Positions 1 through 8,649 of a stretch of DNA of 64,000 nucleotides are shown piece by piece. Position 1 is the first letter of the stretch; each line of letters starts with the position of its first letter. A program made the translations under genes and the position numbers. The notes under the pieces are model-generated. The model was given only the letters and a program-made list of their open reading frames with translations. It ran no database searches and was not told the DNA's origin. Origin of the DNA: Parerythrobacter_A sp963761775 (GTDB taxonomy: Bacteria; Pseudomonadota; Alphaproteobacteria; Sphingomonadales; Sphingomonadaceae); the NCBI GenBank assembly GCA_963761775.1, contig CAVXIF010000011.1, positions 868,001-932,000 of the forward strand, read 5' to 3'.

Positions 1-393
1 ACATCAGCATCGCAAAGGTAAACAGGCTGAGATAGGCGAAAAAACGCGGCTGGTCGGGATCCTCGTCCATATACCCCCAGCTGTAGAGGTGGACGAGTGC
101 GGACACCGTGGTGATGACCACCAGCATCACGGCGGTCAGCGTATCGACCCGCAAAGCCCAGTCGAATGTCAAATCACCCGACGATGATCCATTGCAGCAC
201 CGGTACCACGCTCAGCCTGCGCCGAACCGGTCCAGAAACCGGTGAATACGATCCAGCTCAACACGGCGGCCACGAACAGCGCGCCGGTTGTCAGGGATTT
301 CACAACCGTGTTGCCAAGCATCCGGTTGCCCAGCCCGCCGACAATCGCAGCGAGCAGCGGCAGAAACACAACCGTCAGGACCATCGTACCCAT
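1..393 (-). CDS. nuoL: NADH-quinone oxidoreductase subunit L (partial, frameshifted)
   Basis: This is the N-terminal part of the large proton-pumping antiporter-like membrane subunit of complex I; the gene runs off the left edge. The start (MGTMVLTVVFLPLL) lies in a TGATG overlap with the nuoK stop. A second ATG at 384 is possible. The hydrophobic N-terminus and the downstream segment with VDTLTAVMLVVITTVSALVH and LYSWGYMDEDPDQPRFFAYL are typical of NuoL. The reading frame breaks twice: an extra G in the CC/GG run near 206-207, and another in the CCC run at 177-179. Removing one base at each restores a continuous sequence through ERVPVLQWIIVGDLTFDWAL. Sequencing error at both is the simplest explanation. 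Confidence 0.85.
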
Positions 394-699
394 CAGCCGT
401 TTAACCGGTCGGCATCGTCTACGGCGATGGTGCCACGACCACGGAAATAGATCACCAAAATTGCAAGCCCGATAGCAGCTTCGCCTGCCGCAACGGTCAG
501 CACGAACATGGCGAAACACCTGCCCCGTCAAATCGCCAAGGAACGCGCTGAAGGCAACAAGATTGATGTTCACGGCAAGCAGGATCAGCTCGATCGCCAT
601 CAGGATGACGATGATGTTCTTGCGATTGAGGAAAATGCCCAGAACGCCCAGCACGAACAGGATTGCGCTGACGATGATGTAATGTTCGATGCCGATCAC
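393..699 (-). CDS. nuoK: NADH-quinone oxidoreductase subunit K (frameshifted)
   Basis: Small three-helix membrane subunit of complex I in the proton-transfer module. The GTG start at 699 overlaps the nuoJ stop (GTGA). The first 60 or so residues match the family closely, including FLNRKNIIVILMAIELILLA with its conserved membrane glutamate. An extra base in the AAA run at 514-516 then breaks the frame. Dropping it gives GQVFAMFVLTVAAGEAAIGL followed by a normal IYFRGRGTIAVDDADRLNG end, for about 101 residues, the family length. The stop overlaps the nuoL start. Probably intact in the living cell. Confidence 0.88.
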
Positions 700-1316
700 A
701 GTTCGATCCCCGCGCCAATTTCGGGCCGCTTCATCACGGTCGCCGCCTCGGGGTCGCGTGCGTTCTGCTTCGCGATATCCTGATGGCCGCGCAGCGATTT
801 GGTCGGGCGGTGGGTCAGCACGATCGCGCCGATCATCGCCACCAGCAGGATCAGCCCCGCCGCCTCGAACAGGAAGATATACTTGCCGTAAAGCAGCGCG
901 CCCAGGCTCTCGATATTGCTACGGTCGAGGCGAGGCGCATTCTCTCCGCTGGCCGTACCCAGGTCGAGCGCACCCGCCTGATAGGCGCCGATGCCCAGCA
1001 CCAGCTCCGCCAGCAGAATTAGCGCAATGGCAATACCGAGCGGAAAATTGCGCATGAACCCGGCGCGCAGTTCGGTAAAGTCGATGTCCAGCATCATCAC
1101 CACGAACAGGAACAGCACCGCAACCGCCCCGACATACACCACGACCAGCAGCATCGCGATAAACTCCGCGCCGACCAGCACCATCAGTCCGGCCGCGTTG
1201 AAGAACGCCAGGATCAGCCACAGCACGGAATGCACCGGGTTCTTGGCAACGATCACCATTACCGCGCTGGCAATGACAAGCGTCGCAAAAAGGTAAAAGG
1301 CGAGAGTCTGGATCAT
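696..1316 (-). CDS. nuoJ: NADH-quinone oxidoreductase subunit J
   Basis: Membrane subunit of the complex I proton-pumping arm, 206 residues. Five hydrophobic segments are visible, from MIQTLAFYLFATLVIASAV through VVVYVGAVAVLFLFVVMML to the last helix around FLFEAAGLILLVAMIGAIVL. The tail is polar and basic with THRPTKSLRGHQDI, as usual in alphaproteobacterial NuoJ. It lies 128 bases downstream of nuoI, the largest gap in the operon. I see no hairpin or ORF in that gap. Its stop overlaps the nuoK GTG start. Confidence 0.95.
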   Translation of the reverse strand: MIQTLAFYLFATLVIASAVMVIVAKNPVHSVLWLILAFFNAAGLMVLVGAEFIAMLLVVVYVGAVAVLFLFVVMMLDIDFTELRAGFMRNFPLGIAIALILLAELVLGIGAYQAGALDLGTASGENAPRLDRSNIESLGALLYGKYIFLFEAAGLILLVAMIGAIVLTHRPTKSLRGHQDIAKQNARDPEAATVMKRPEIGAGIEL

Positions 1317-1444
1317 GGTAGCGCCGGTCCCGCAAACGTGCGGAATGCAAGTATCCCCTGTTGGACCACGACCGGCCCGAAATCATCGTTCATGCAGCGT
1401 GTCGGCATCTCGTCGATGCCCGCTCTGTCGTAACGCACTGCCGC

Positions 1445-1930
1445 CTAGCGATAGGGTGCGTCGGCTTCAAGGTTTGCGGCGATGGCGCGTTCCCATTTGT
1501 CCCCATTGGCCAGCAGTTTTGCCTTGTCGTACAGCAGTTCCTCGCGCGTTTCGGTCGCATATTCGAAATTCGGCCCTTCGACCACGGCATCGACCGGGCA
1601 CGCCTCCTGACAGAAACCGCAGTAAATGCACTTGGTCATGTCGATATCGTAACGCGTCGTCCGGCGGCTGCCGTCATCACGCGGCTCGCTTTCGATCGTG
1701 ATCGCCTGCGCCGGACACACCGCCTCGCACAGCTTGCACGCAATGCAGCGTTCTTCGCCATTGGGATAGCGACGCAGCGCATGTTCGCCCCGGAAACGCG
1801 GACTGATCGGGTTCTTCTCGTACGGATAGTTGATCGTCACCTTTGGCTTGAAGAAGTACTTCAAGGTGAGAGCGTGCGCTTTCACGAATTCCCACAGGGT
1901 GAAGGATTTTACGAGCTGGGCGACGGTCAT
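1445..1930 (-). CDS. nuoI: NADH-quinone oxidoreductase subunit I (8Fe ferredoxin subunit)
   Basis: Peripheral-arm subunit of complex I carrying iron-sulfur clusters N6a and N6b, which pass electrons toward the N2 cluster in NuoB. 161 residues. Two CxxCxxCxxxCP ferredoxin motifs are complete: Cys62, 65, 68, 72 (CIACKLCEAVCP) and Cys101, 104, 107, 111 (CIYCGFCQEACP). The ATG at 1930 overlaps the nuoH stop (ATGA), which fixes the start. Length and sequence are ordinary for alphaproteobacteria. Confidence 0.97.
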   Translation of the reverse strand: MTVAQLVKSFTLWEFVKAHALTLKYFFKPKVTINYPYEKNPISPRFRGEHALRRYPNGEERCIACKLCEAVCPAQAITIESEPRDDGSRRTTRYDIDMTKCIYCGFCQEACPVDAVVEGPNFEYATETREELLYDKAKLLANGDKWERAIAANLEADAPYR

Positions 1931-2988
1931 GCGGCGGCTCCGTAATGGCCGGTGGCCATCAGATATCCGGAAATGAGAACAACGAAAAACAGGCTGAGCG
2001 GCAGGAAGATCTTCCAGCCCAGACGCATCAGCTGATCGTAGCGATAGCGCGGCACGGTCGCCATGACCCAGCTGAACATGAAGAAGAAGAACAGGATCTT
2101 GCCGAACAGCCAGATAATGCCCGGAATATCGAACCACGGGATCAGGTCGATATTCAGCGGGGGCAGCCATCCGCCGAAGAACAGCAGCGCGTTCAGCGTG
2201 CACATCAGCAGGATATTGGCATATTCACCCAGCCAGAACAGCGCGAAGCTCATGCTGGAATATTCGGTCTGATACCCAGCCACCAGCTCGCTTTCCGCTT
2301 CGGTCAGGTCGAACGGCACGCGCTGCGTCTCGGCAAGGCTGGAGATGAAGAACATCACCCACATCGGGAACAGCAGGATGTTGAAAACATAGCCGTTCAC
2401 GATGCCGAACCCGTGCCCGCGCTGCGCCTCGACGATTTCGCTCAGGTTGAACGAACCTGCCCACAATACCACGCAAACCAGAATGAAGCCGATGGAAACT
2501 TCGTAGGAAATCATCTGCGCCGCCGCACGCATGGCGGAAAAAAACGGGTATTTGGAATTCGACGCCCACCCGCTCATCACGATGCCGTAGACCGACAGGC
2601 TGCTGATCGCGAGGATGTAGAGCAGGCCGACATTGATATCCGCCAGCACCACGCCCGCATCGAACGGCACCACCGCCCATGCCGCCAGCGCCACGGTGAA
2701 GGTGACGATAGGGGCAAGCAGGAAAATGCCCTTGTTCGCCGCGCTGGGGATGATGGTTTCCTGCAGGAAGACCTTCAAACCGTCGGCAAAACTTTGCAGC
2801 AGTCCGAACGGCCCGACCACATTCGGCCCGCGCCGCAGATTGATGGCAGCCCAGACCTTGCGATCCATATAGATGATCATCGCCACCGCCAGCATAAGCG
2901 GCAACGCAATCAGCAGGATGCCGCTGATGGTGGCAAACCCCCACGCCCACTCGTAGTTCATGCCGAGCGATTGGTAGAAATCGGTCAC
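1927..2988 (-). CDS. nuoH: NADH-quinone oxidoreductase subunit H
   Basis: Membrane subunit that joins the peripheral arm of complex I and forms much of the quinone-binding chamber. 353 residues with about eight hydrophobic helices. Conserved NuoH stretches are visible: MDRKVWAAINLRRGPNVVGP in the first cytoplasmic loop, and FDLTEAESELVAGYQTEYSS, the acidic quinone-site loop. The GTG start at 2988 overlaps the nuoG stop in a GTGA junction. An in-frame upstream extension would only run into nuoG and is rejected. Confidence 0.96.
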   Translation of the reverse strand: MTDFYQSLGMNYEWAWGFATISGILLIALPLMLAVAMIIYMDRKVWAAINLRRGPNVVGPFGLLQSFADGLKVFLQETIIPSAANKGIFLLAPIVTFTVALAAWAVVPFDAGVVLADINVGLLYILAISSLSVYGIVMSGWASNSKYPFFSAMRAAAQMISYEVSIGFILVCVVLWAGSFNLSEIVEAQRGHGFGIVNGYVFNILLFPMWVMFFISSLAETQRVPFDLTEAESELVAGYQTEYSSMSFALFWLGEYANILLMCTLNALLFFGGWLPPLNIDLIPWFDIPGIIWLFGKILFFFFMFSWVMATVPRYRYDQLMRLGWKIFLPLSLFFVVLISGYLMATGHYGAAA

Positions 2989-4994
2989 TCCGCCGCCTCC
3001 AGCATGTCTTCGCCATGCAGCAGTTCGGCGCTGCATTGCTGCATTACGGCGCTCGCGCGGGCGATCGGATTAGTCAGGTAGAAATCGGCGATAGGATAAG
3101 CGTCGACACTGCCCTTCGCCTTCGTCGATCGTCCGACCTTCGGCATCGGGCCTAGATCGGCAATGCCTTCTTCGCCAAGAGCGGGGACTTCGGCAACCAT
3201 CGCCGCCTGTAGTTCGGCGAAGCTGTCAAAGCCGACGTCGACTTTCAACGCATCGGCCAGCGCGCGCAGGATGGTCCAGTCCTCGCGCGCTTCGCCTGGC
3301 GCGAACACAGCTTTCTCGGCGAATTGCACCCGCCCTTCGGTGTTGACGTAGGTACCGTCCTTTTCCGCGAAGCTGGCGGCGGGCAGGATGACATCCGCCG
3401 CGTGCGCGCCCGCATCGCCGTGATGCCCGATATAGACCTTGAGGCTGTCCGCGAACGGCGCGTAATCCATCTCGTCCGCACCGAGCGACAGCAGAACCTT
3501 CGGCTTTGCCTCGGCAAGCGCGGCAATGCCCTCGCCCTGCGCAAACCCAAGCATCAGACCGCCCATTCGCGCTGCCGCCATGTGCAGCACATTGAAGCCG
3601 TTCCAGCCAGCGCGGACGACATCGAACGCCTTTGCAACGGACAACGCCGGTGCAAGCGCACCCTGTGCCAAGGCAGCGCCGCCAAGGATGATTGCTGGGC
3701 GTTCCGCCGCCCTGAAAGCGTCGCCAACCGCTTCAGGGATATCCGACAGAACGGAAAGGTCAGTGCCGAGGAACGTCGCCGGATAGGTCGTTTCCCATTC
3801 CGGCCCGACCACGAACACCTTTGCCCCGCGCGATGCCGCCTTGCGCAGGCGGACATTGACCAGCGCCGCCTCGTGCCGAACCTGGCTGCCGACGATCAGG
3901 ATCGCATCGGCTGTCTCGATCCCGGCAAACCCGCTGTTGAAATTGACTGCCGCCAGATTGCTGACATCATAGGACATGCCAGTCTGCCGCCCTTCGACCA
4001 GCTCCGACCCGCAGGCCTTGAGCAAGGACTTTGCCGCGAACATCGTTTCGCAATCGACAAGGTCGCCCGCCACGGCAGCAATGCTCGCGCCCGGTTTCGC
4101 CTTCGCGATTGCCTTGAATGCCTCGTCCCAGTCGGCCTGTTGCAGCTTGCCCTTCTTGCGGATCCAAACCTTGTCGAGCCGCCGCCGCACGAGCCCATCG
4201 ACCTGGTAACGGCCCTTGTCGCTCAACCACTCCTCGTTCACGTCATCGTTCACGCGCGGCAGGGCGCGCATGACTTCGCGGCCCTTGGAATACAGCGTGA
4301 TGTTCGCGCCAACGGCATCGGAGACATCGATGCTCATCGTTTGGCGCAGCTCCCACGGGCGCGCCTCGAACGCGTAAGGACGGCTTGTCAGCGCGCCGAC
4401 CGGGCACAGGTCGATTACATTGGCGCTCAGTTCGTGACTGGCGGCCTGTTCCAGATACGTCGTGATCTGCATGTCTTCGCCGCGATACAACGCGCCGATT
4501 TCGTCCACGCCAGCGATTTCCTCGGAGAAGCGCACGCAGCGGGTGCAGTGGATGCAGCGCGTCATGATCGTCTTGATCAGCGGACCCATGTATTTTTCGG
4601 TCACCGCGCGCTTGTTCATGTCGTAGCGGCTGCCGCCCCGACCATACATCATGGCCTGGTCCTGCAAATCGCATTCGCCGCCCTGGTCGCAAATCGGACA
4701 GTCGAGCGGATGATTGATCAGCAGGAATTCCATTACCCCTTCGCGCGCGGTTTTCACCATCTGGCTGTCGGTGCGGATTTCCTGCCCGTCGGTCGCGGGA
4801 AGCGCGCAGGACGCCTGCGGCTTGGGCGGACCGGGTTTCACCTCGACCAGGCACATGCGGCAATTGCCCGCGATGCTGAGACGTTCGTGATAGCAGAACC
4901 GCGGGATTTCCTTGCCCGCAAGCTCGCATGCCTGAAGCACGGTTGCGCCATCGGGAACGTCCAGTTCGGTGCCGTCTACGGTGACCTTAGGCAT
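2985..4994 (-). CDS. nuoG: NADH-quinone oxidoreductase subunit G (iron-sulfur subunit)
   Basis: Large iron-sulfur subunit of the complex I electron-input arm, 669 residues. The N-terminal ferredoxin domain carries Cys34, 45, 48, 63 for a [2Fe-2S] cluster. The His95/Cys99/102/108 set (HPLDCPICDQGGEC) ligates N3, and Cys147, 150, 153 and 197 ligate N4. The rest is a molybdopterin-oxidoreductase-like fold that lost its cofactor in this family. The extra N7 cysteine set seen in E. coli is not evident. The start at 4994 (MPKVTVDGTELDVPDG) overlaps the preceding ORF by 8 bases; an in-frame ATG at 5003 is an alternative. Confidence 0.96.
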   Translation of the reverse strand: MPKVTVDGTELDVPDGATVLQACELAGKEIPRFCYHERLSIAGNCRMCLVEVKPGPPKPQASCALPATDGQEIRTDSQMVKTAREGVMEFLLINHPLDCPICDQGGECDLQDQAMMYGRGGSRYDMNKRAVTEKYMGPLIKTIMTRCIHCTRCVRFSEEIAGVDEIGALYRGEDMQITTYLEQAASHELSANVIDLCPVGALTSRPYAFEARPWELRQTMSIDVSDAVGANITLYSKGREVMRALPRVNDDVNEEWLSDKGRYQVDGLVRRRLDKVWIRKKGKLQQADWDEAFKAIAKAKPGASIAAVAGDLVDCETMFAAKSLLKACGSELVEGRQTGMSYDVSNLAAVNFNSGFAGIETADAILIVGSQVRHEAALVNVRLRKAASRGAKVFVVGPEWETTYPATFLGTDLSVLSDIPEAVGDAFRAAERPAIILGGAALAQGALAPALSVAKAFDVVRAGWNGFNVLHMAAARMGGLMLGFAQGEGIAALAEAKPKVLLSLGADEMDYAPFADSLKVYIGHHGDAGAHAADVILPAASFAEKDGTYVNTEGRVQFAEKAVFAPGEAREDWTILRALADALKVDVGFDSFAELQAAMVAEVPALGEEGIADLGPMPKVGRSTKAKGSVDAYPIADFYLTNPIARASAVMQQCSAELLHGEDMLEAAE

Positions 4995-5730
4995 CGCTGT
5001 CATCCTTAACACGCGCGACGGGTTCATAATACGAGCGGACCCACAATCCGTCGGCGACAACCTGACGCAACATCGACGGATCGAGCACGACTTCGCCGGA
5101 ACCAGCCATGCCGCATGCGGTTAGCGCAGGTTCAAGAGCAAGTATGGAAGCCTGCTCCGCTTCCGATGCGATGGTGGTTCTGAGCAACGCATCCGATCCA
5201 CCGATGTCGTTGTAAACGATACAGTCGGATAGTGTCGCCATTGCTGTGGCCCGCGCATTCGTGGCCAGACCGCCGGGGCGGGCATCAACGGACGGGCCTG
5301 CATCCGCCGCGAGCTGAACCGGCCCGTCATTATCCATAAGATACACTTCCTCGACCATCAGCGCGCGCAGTGTCGGATAGGTCAAGCGCATCTGCATCTT
5401 GTACGTCATGCCTTTCATGGCCCGCGAGATACAGGAGGCGGCATCCAGCTTTTCCAACAACGTCTGCGCATCGGCATCGATTGCATCGAAATCGACGGAG
5501 ACCGTGTTGCTGTTCGCCAGCATGGCGCGCGCCAGTTTCTTGTTCCGGTATACGGTGCAGCGCGCCACACGCTTCTGCATATCGCGCGCCTCGGACCGTC
5601 CGGGCGTTTCGGCCTGCACCAGAAAGCGTGTGCCGGTCGCCAGCTGTTCATTCGGAAACGCGCGATCCTGCTGTCCGACCGCAGGCGCAGCAATCATCAG
5701 CAAGCCCAAGGACGCGACAATCGCCTTCAT
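4987..5730 (-). CDS. Exported protein of unknown function inside nuo operon
   Basis: I do not recognise this family. 247 residues starting with a clear signal peptide (MKAIVASLGLLMIAAPAVGQ) and no further membrane segments, so it is probably periplasmic. Spaced cysteines (VARCTVYRNK, AASCISRAMK, LSDCIVYND, LTACGMAG) could form disulfides. The internal layout, with a cysteine in each half, suggests two related halves. It overlaps the preceding orf216 by ATGA and the nuoG start by 8 bases, so it is co-translated with complex I genes. It looks distantly like orf216 in composition and cysteine pattern; the two may be diverged duplicates (inference). Confidence 0.8.
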   Translation of the reverse strand: MKAIVASLGLLMIAAPAVGQQDRAFPNEQLATGTRFLVQAETPGRSEARDMQKRVARCTVYRNKKLARAMLANSNTVSVDFDAIDADAQTLLEKLDAASCISRAMKGMTYKMQMRLTYPTLRALMVEEVYLMDNDGPVQLAADAGPSVDARPGGLATNARATAMATLSDCIVYNDIGGSDALLRTTIASEAEQASILALEPALTACGMAGSGEVVLDPSMLRQVVADGLWVRSYYEPVARVKDDSDA

Positions 5731-6377
5731 AGCGCCAATTCCCGCCCTTGCCGGCTCTTTACCGCATGGTACATCGCTTCGGCCAAGGCCATGCGAACAT
5801 TTATCGCCTTTAGCGTGACTTTGCGATTTGGCAGGCATGCGGCGAAACTCGGTGCCATGCGTTCGATATATTGCGTTTCCTCGCCGGTCGTCAGCTTCGT
5901 TTCCCGCAGAAATGCGCGCGTTTCTGCAAAGTTATCCGCAACGTAGCATTTCGCGAAGTCGTGTATCGAACCAATTGCCGCCGGCTTCTCGACCGTCGGA
6001 CGCCATGTGTCGGGCAGGTTGCTTTCTTCGCGCCGGTACAGTCCCTCGGCCACCGAGCCGCGCACATGCGCGCGCTGGAACGAGGCATTCACGAAATTGC
6101 CGAGGCACATGTTGCGCGAACGTCCGAACAGCTTCTTGAACGCGGCCCCTTCCGCGCGCGAACCGATGGAACTGGCGAGAAACGCTTCCGCATCCTCGGT
6201 TTTGTTGGTGGCAAGACAATCGCCCATCGACCGGACGAGGTACCAGTATTCCTTCTCGCTCGCGGTTTGCGGCGCGGAGGAGGAACCGGAGATGCCGGGC
6301 GCCAGTTGCGCAGTGGCGGGGGCGGACAGGCTCGCCAGCGCCATTGCCGCAACAAGGACCAGTCGGCGCGCGATCAT
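5727..6377 (-). CDS. Exported protein of unknown function inside nuo operon
   Basis: Unrecognised family, 216 residues. The N-terminal signal peptide (MIARRLVLVAAMALASLSAP, cleavage near ATA-QL) predicts export to the periplasm. The body has spaced cysteines (MGDCLATN, RNMCLGNF, FAKCYVAD, FAACLPNR), a pattern shared loosely with the next gene downstream. The ATG overlaps the nuoF stop (ATGA), so the gene belongs to the operon. Complex I has no known periplasmic subunit of this kind in bacteria, so a role in assembly or an unrelated envelope function carried by the operon are both open. Confidence 0.8.
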   Translation of the reverse strand: MIARRLVLVAAMALASLSAPATAQLAPGISGSSSAPQTASEKEYWYLVRSMGDCLATNKTEDAEAFLASSIGSRAEGAAFKKLFGRSRNMCLGNFVNASFQRAHVRGSVAEGLYRREESNLPDTWRPTVEKPAAIGSIHDFAKCYVADNFAETRAFLRETKLTTGEETQYIERMAPSFAACLPNRKVTLKAINVRMALAEAMYHAVKSRQGRELAL

Positions 6378-7666
6378 TCCGCCGCCTCCAGAAACTCTGC
6401 GTTATGCTCTTCGATACGGCGCTCCAGTTCGGGCCGGAAATGCCTGATAAGCCCCTGGATCGGCCAGGCCGCCGCATCGCCGAGCGCGCAGATGGTGTGG
6501 CCTTCGACTTGCTTGGTCACCTGTTGCAGCATATCGATTTCCTCGATCGCCGCATCGCCCGTTTCGAGGCGCTGCATCATGCGCCACATCCAGCCCGTAC
6601 CTTCGCGGCAGGGCGTACACTGGCCACAGCTTTCATGCTTGTAGAAATAGCTCAACCGACTGATGGCGCGCACGATGTCCGTGGACTTGTCCATCACGAT
6701 CACCGCCGCCGTGCCTAGCCCGCTGCCCAACTCCTTCAACCCGTCGAAATCCATCGGCGCGTCCATGATCTGTTCGGCGGGCACGAGCGGCACGGACGAG
6801 CCACCTGGAATCACTGCGAGGAGATTGTCCCAACCGCCAGTAATTCCACCGCAATGCTTGTCGATAAGCTCGCGGAACGGGATGCCCATTTCCTCTTCGA
6901 CGACGCACGGGTTCTCGACATGGCCGCTGATCTGGAACAGTTTGGTGCCGGCATTGCCGTCGCGTCCGAAGCCACTGAACCAGCTTGCTCCGCGCCTGAG
7001 GATCGTGGGCACCACCGCAATGCTTTCGACATTGTTCACCGTCGTCGGGCAGCCATAAAGACCCGCGCCTGCCGGAAATGGCGGCTTGAGGCGGGGCTGG
7101 CCCTTTTTGCCTTCGAGGCTTTCGATCATCGCGGTTTCTTCGCCGCAGATATAGGCACCCGCGCCGCGATGCAGGAACACGTCGAAATCGTAGCCCGATC
7201 CGCTGGCATTCCTGCCGATCAGCTTGGAGGCATAGGCTTCGTCGATAGCCGCCTGAAGCGTTTCGGCCTCGCGGATATATTCGCCGCGTATGTAGATGTA
7301 GGCCGCCCGCGCGCGCATCGCGAACCCGGCGACCAGCGCCCCTTCGATCAGCTTGTGCGGATCGTGCCGGATGATCTCCCGGTCCTTGCAGCTGCCCGGT
7401 TCGGACTCATCGGCATTGATTACCAGAAAGGACGGACGACCATCTTTGCTTTCTTTCGGCATGAAGGACCATTTCAGGCCGGTGGGGAACCCGGCCCCGC
7501 CCCGCCCGCGCAGGCCCGATGCCTTGATCTCGTCGATGATGGCGTCTTGCCCACGACCGATCAGCGCCTTGGTATCATCCCAGTCGCCACGCTTCTGCGC
7601 AGCGTCCAGCTTCCACGACTGGAAGCCGTAGACATTGGTGAAGATCCGATCTTTATCGGCGAGCAT
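6374..7666 (-). CDS. nuoF: NADH-quinone oxidoreductase subunit F (NADH/FMN-binding)
   Basis: The entry subunit of complex I: it binds NADH and FMN and passes electrons to its own [4Fe-4S] cluster N3. 430 residues. The glycine-rich NADH/FMN region is seen in SGLRGRGGAGFPTGLKWSFM and GAGAYICGEETAMIESLEGK. The cluster motif is SCGQCTPCREG with a further Cys in HTICALGDAAAWP. The start at 7666 lies in a TGATG overlap with the stop of the small orf47. Ordinary length and sequence. Confidence 0.97.
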   Translation of the reverse strand: MLADKDRIFTNVYGFQSWKLDAAQKRGDWDDTKALIGRGQDAIIDEIKASGLRGRGGAGFPTGLKWSFMPKESKDGRPSFLVINADESEPGSCKDREIIRHDPHKLIEGALVAGFAMRARAAYIYIRGEYIREAETLQAAIDEAYASKLIGRNASGSGYDFDVFLHRGAGAYICGEETAMIESLEGKKGQPRLKPPFPAGAGLYGCPTTVNNVESIAVVPTILRRGASWFSGFGRDGNAGTKLFQISGHVENPCVVEEEMGIPFRELIDKHCGGITGGWDNLLAVIPGGSSVPLVPAEQIMDAPMDFDGLKELGSGLGTAAVIVMDKSTDIVRAISRLSYFYKHESCGQCTPCREGTGWMWRMMQRLETGDAAIEEIDMLQQVTKQVEGHTICALGDAAAWPIQGLIRHFRPELERRIEEHNAEFLEAAE

Positions 7667-7809
7667 CAGGAGCCGCCTCCGAACACAACGATGGCCGCGA
7701 CCACGAGGATGGCGATCAAGGCGCCGGTCTTTACCAGCCCTTTCAGCACTTTCCACGCGATCACCACCAGAATGAGCGCGATGATGACGGTTATCAGCGA
7801 GCTGTCCAT
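7666..7809 (-). CDS. 47-residue membrane protein between nuoE and nuoF
   Basis: A small ORF (MDSSLITVIIALILVVIAWK and onward, ending VVFGGGS) that fills the space between nuoE and nuoF exactly. Its ATG overlaps the nuoE stop (TAATG), and its stop overlaps the nuoF start (TGATG). Two hydrophobic stretches flank a short basic piece (WKVLKGLVK), so it is one broken or two short membrane helices. The coupled junctions on both sides argue that it is translated. Function unknown; no known complex I subunit matches. Confidence 0.7.
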   Translation of the reverse strand: MDSSLITVIIALILVVIAWKVLKGLVKTGALIAILVVAAIVVFGGGS

Positions 7810-8477
7810 TACCATTCGCTCCGGTAATCGTGATTGGCATCGACCATATCGCGCAGCACTGTCGGCCCCGTTTTGGGTTCGGACGTATTGCGCCCCGGTT
7901 CCTGCGTACCGGCGGGCGGCTGTTCGCCGGCGGCCAGCGCATCGAGCACGGCGTCGAGCCGTTCCGGCGTCAGGTCTTCGAAATTGTCATCGTTGATCTG
8001 GACCATCGGCGCGGTCGCGCAACTGCCCATGCATTCCACTTCGGTCAGCGTCCACAACCCGTCATCGGACACCGCCCCCTTCGCCATGCCGCGCGCCTTG
8101 CACGCCGCCATGATGGCGTCGCTGCCGCGCAGCATGCAGGGCGTGGTGCCGCACACCTGCACATGGAATTTGCCGACCGGCTGGAGGTTGTACATGAAAT
8201 AGAACGTCGCAACCTCGACCACGCGGATCACCGGCATATCGAGATAGCGTGCGACATATTCCATGACCGGCAACGGCAGCCAGCCCTGCGTGTTCGTTTC
8301 CTCGCCAACCTGACGTTGCGCAATGAACAATAGCGGCATCACCGCCGACTTGCTGCGGCCCTCGGGATAGCGCGCGATAGCGGTTTCCGCCTGCGACTTG
8401 CTGTCGTCGGAAAAAGCAAAGCCGCTCCATCGCTCGCGCAATTCGGGCGTGTCGGGGGCAAGCGCACGATCAGCCAT
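7809..8477 (-). CDS. nuoE: NADH-quinone oxidoreductase subunit E ([2Fe-2S] subunit)
   Basis: 24-kDa-type subunit of the complex I NADH module, carrying cluster N1a. 222 residues. The thioredoxin-like domain has the four ligands in VCGTTPCMLRG and ECMGSCATAP. The N-terminal helical region ends in RVVEVATFYFMYNL, which is highly conserved. A C-terminal tail of about 35 residues rich in Pro, Thr and Gly follows the domain. The ATG at 8477 overlaps the end of orf59 by 8 bases. Confidence 0.96.
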   Translation of the reverse strand: MADRALAPDTPELRERWSGFAFSDDSKSQAETAIARYPEGRSKSAVMPLLFIAQRQVGEETNTQGWLPLPVMEYVARYLDMPVIRVVEVATFYFMYNLQPVGKFHVQVCGTTPCMLRGSDAIMAACKARGMAKGAVSDDGLWTLTEVECMGSCATAPMVQINDDNFEDLTPERLDAVLDALAAGEQPPAGTQEPGRNTSEPKTGPTVLRDMVDANHDYRSEW

Positions 8478-8649
8478 TGTCGAGCCTGTTCTGGATGTAG
8501 CGACCGATATACAGTCCGATCAGGGCCGCAATAGCAGTCGACACGATCTCCTTCATCGAGGACATGCCGTGCGCAGCCAGCAAGTAAACTGCTATGCCGG
8601 ACGCAAAGGCCGCAAACGCGGCGATGAAGATGAACACCTCGCGCAACAT
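8470..8649 (-). CDS. 59-residue membrane protein between nuoD and nuoE
   Basis: Small ORF starting MLREVFIFIAAFAAFASGIA and ending IQNRLDNG. Two predicted membrane helices (about residues 5-25 and 36-52) are joined by a short polar loop (HGMSSMKE). Its ATG overlaps the nuoD stop (TGATG), and it overlaps the nuoE start by 8 bases. That is the same tight coupling as the true subunits. It is unrecognised and could be an accessory or assembly protein for complex I or a passenger; only its position supports the link. Confidence 0.7.
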   Translation of the reverse strand: MLREVFIFIAAFAAFASGIAVYLLAAHGMSSMKEIVSTAIAALIGLYIGRYIQNRLDNG

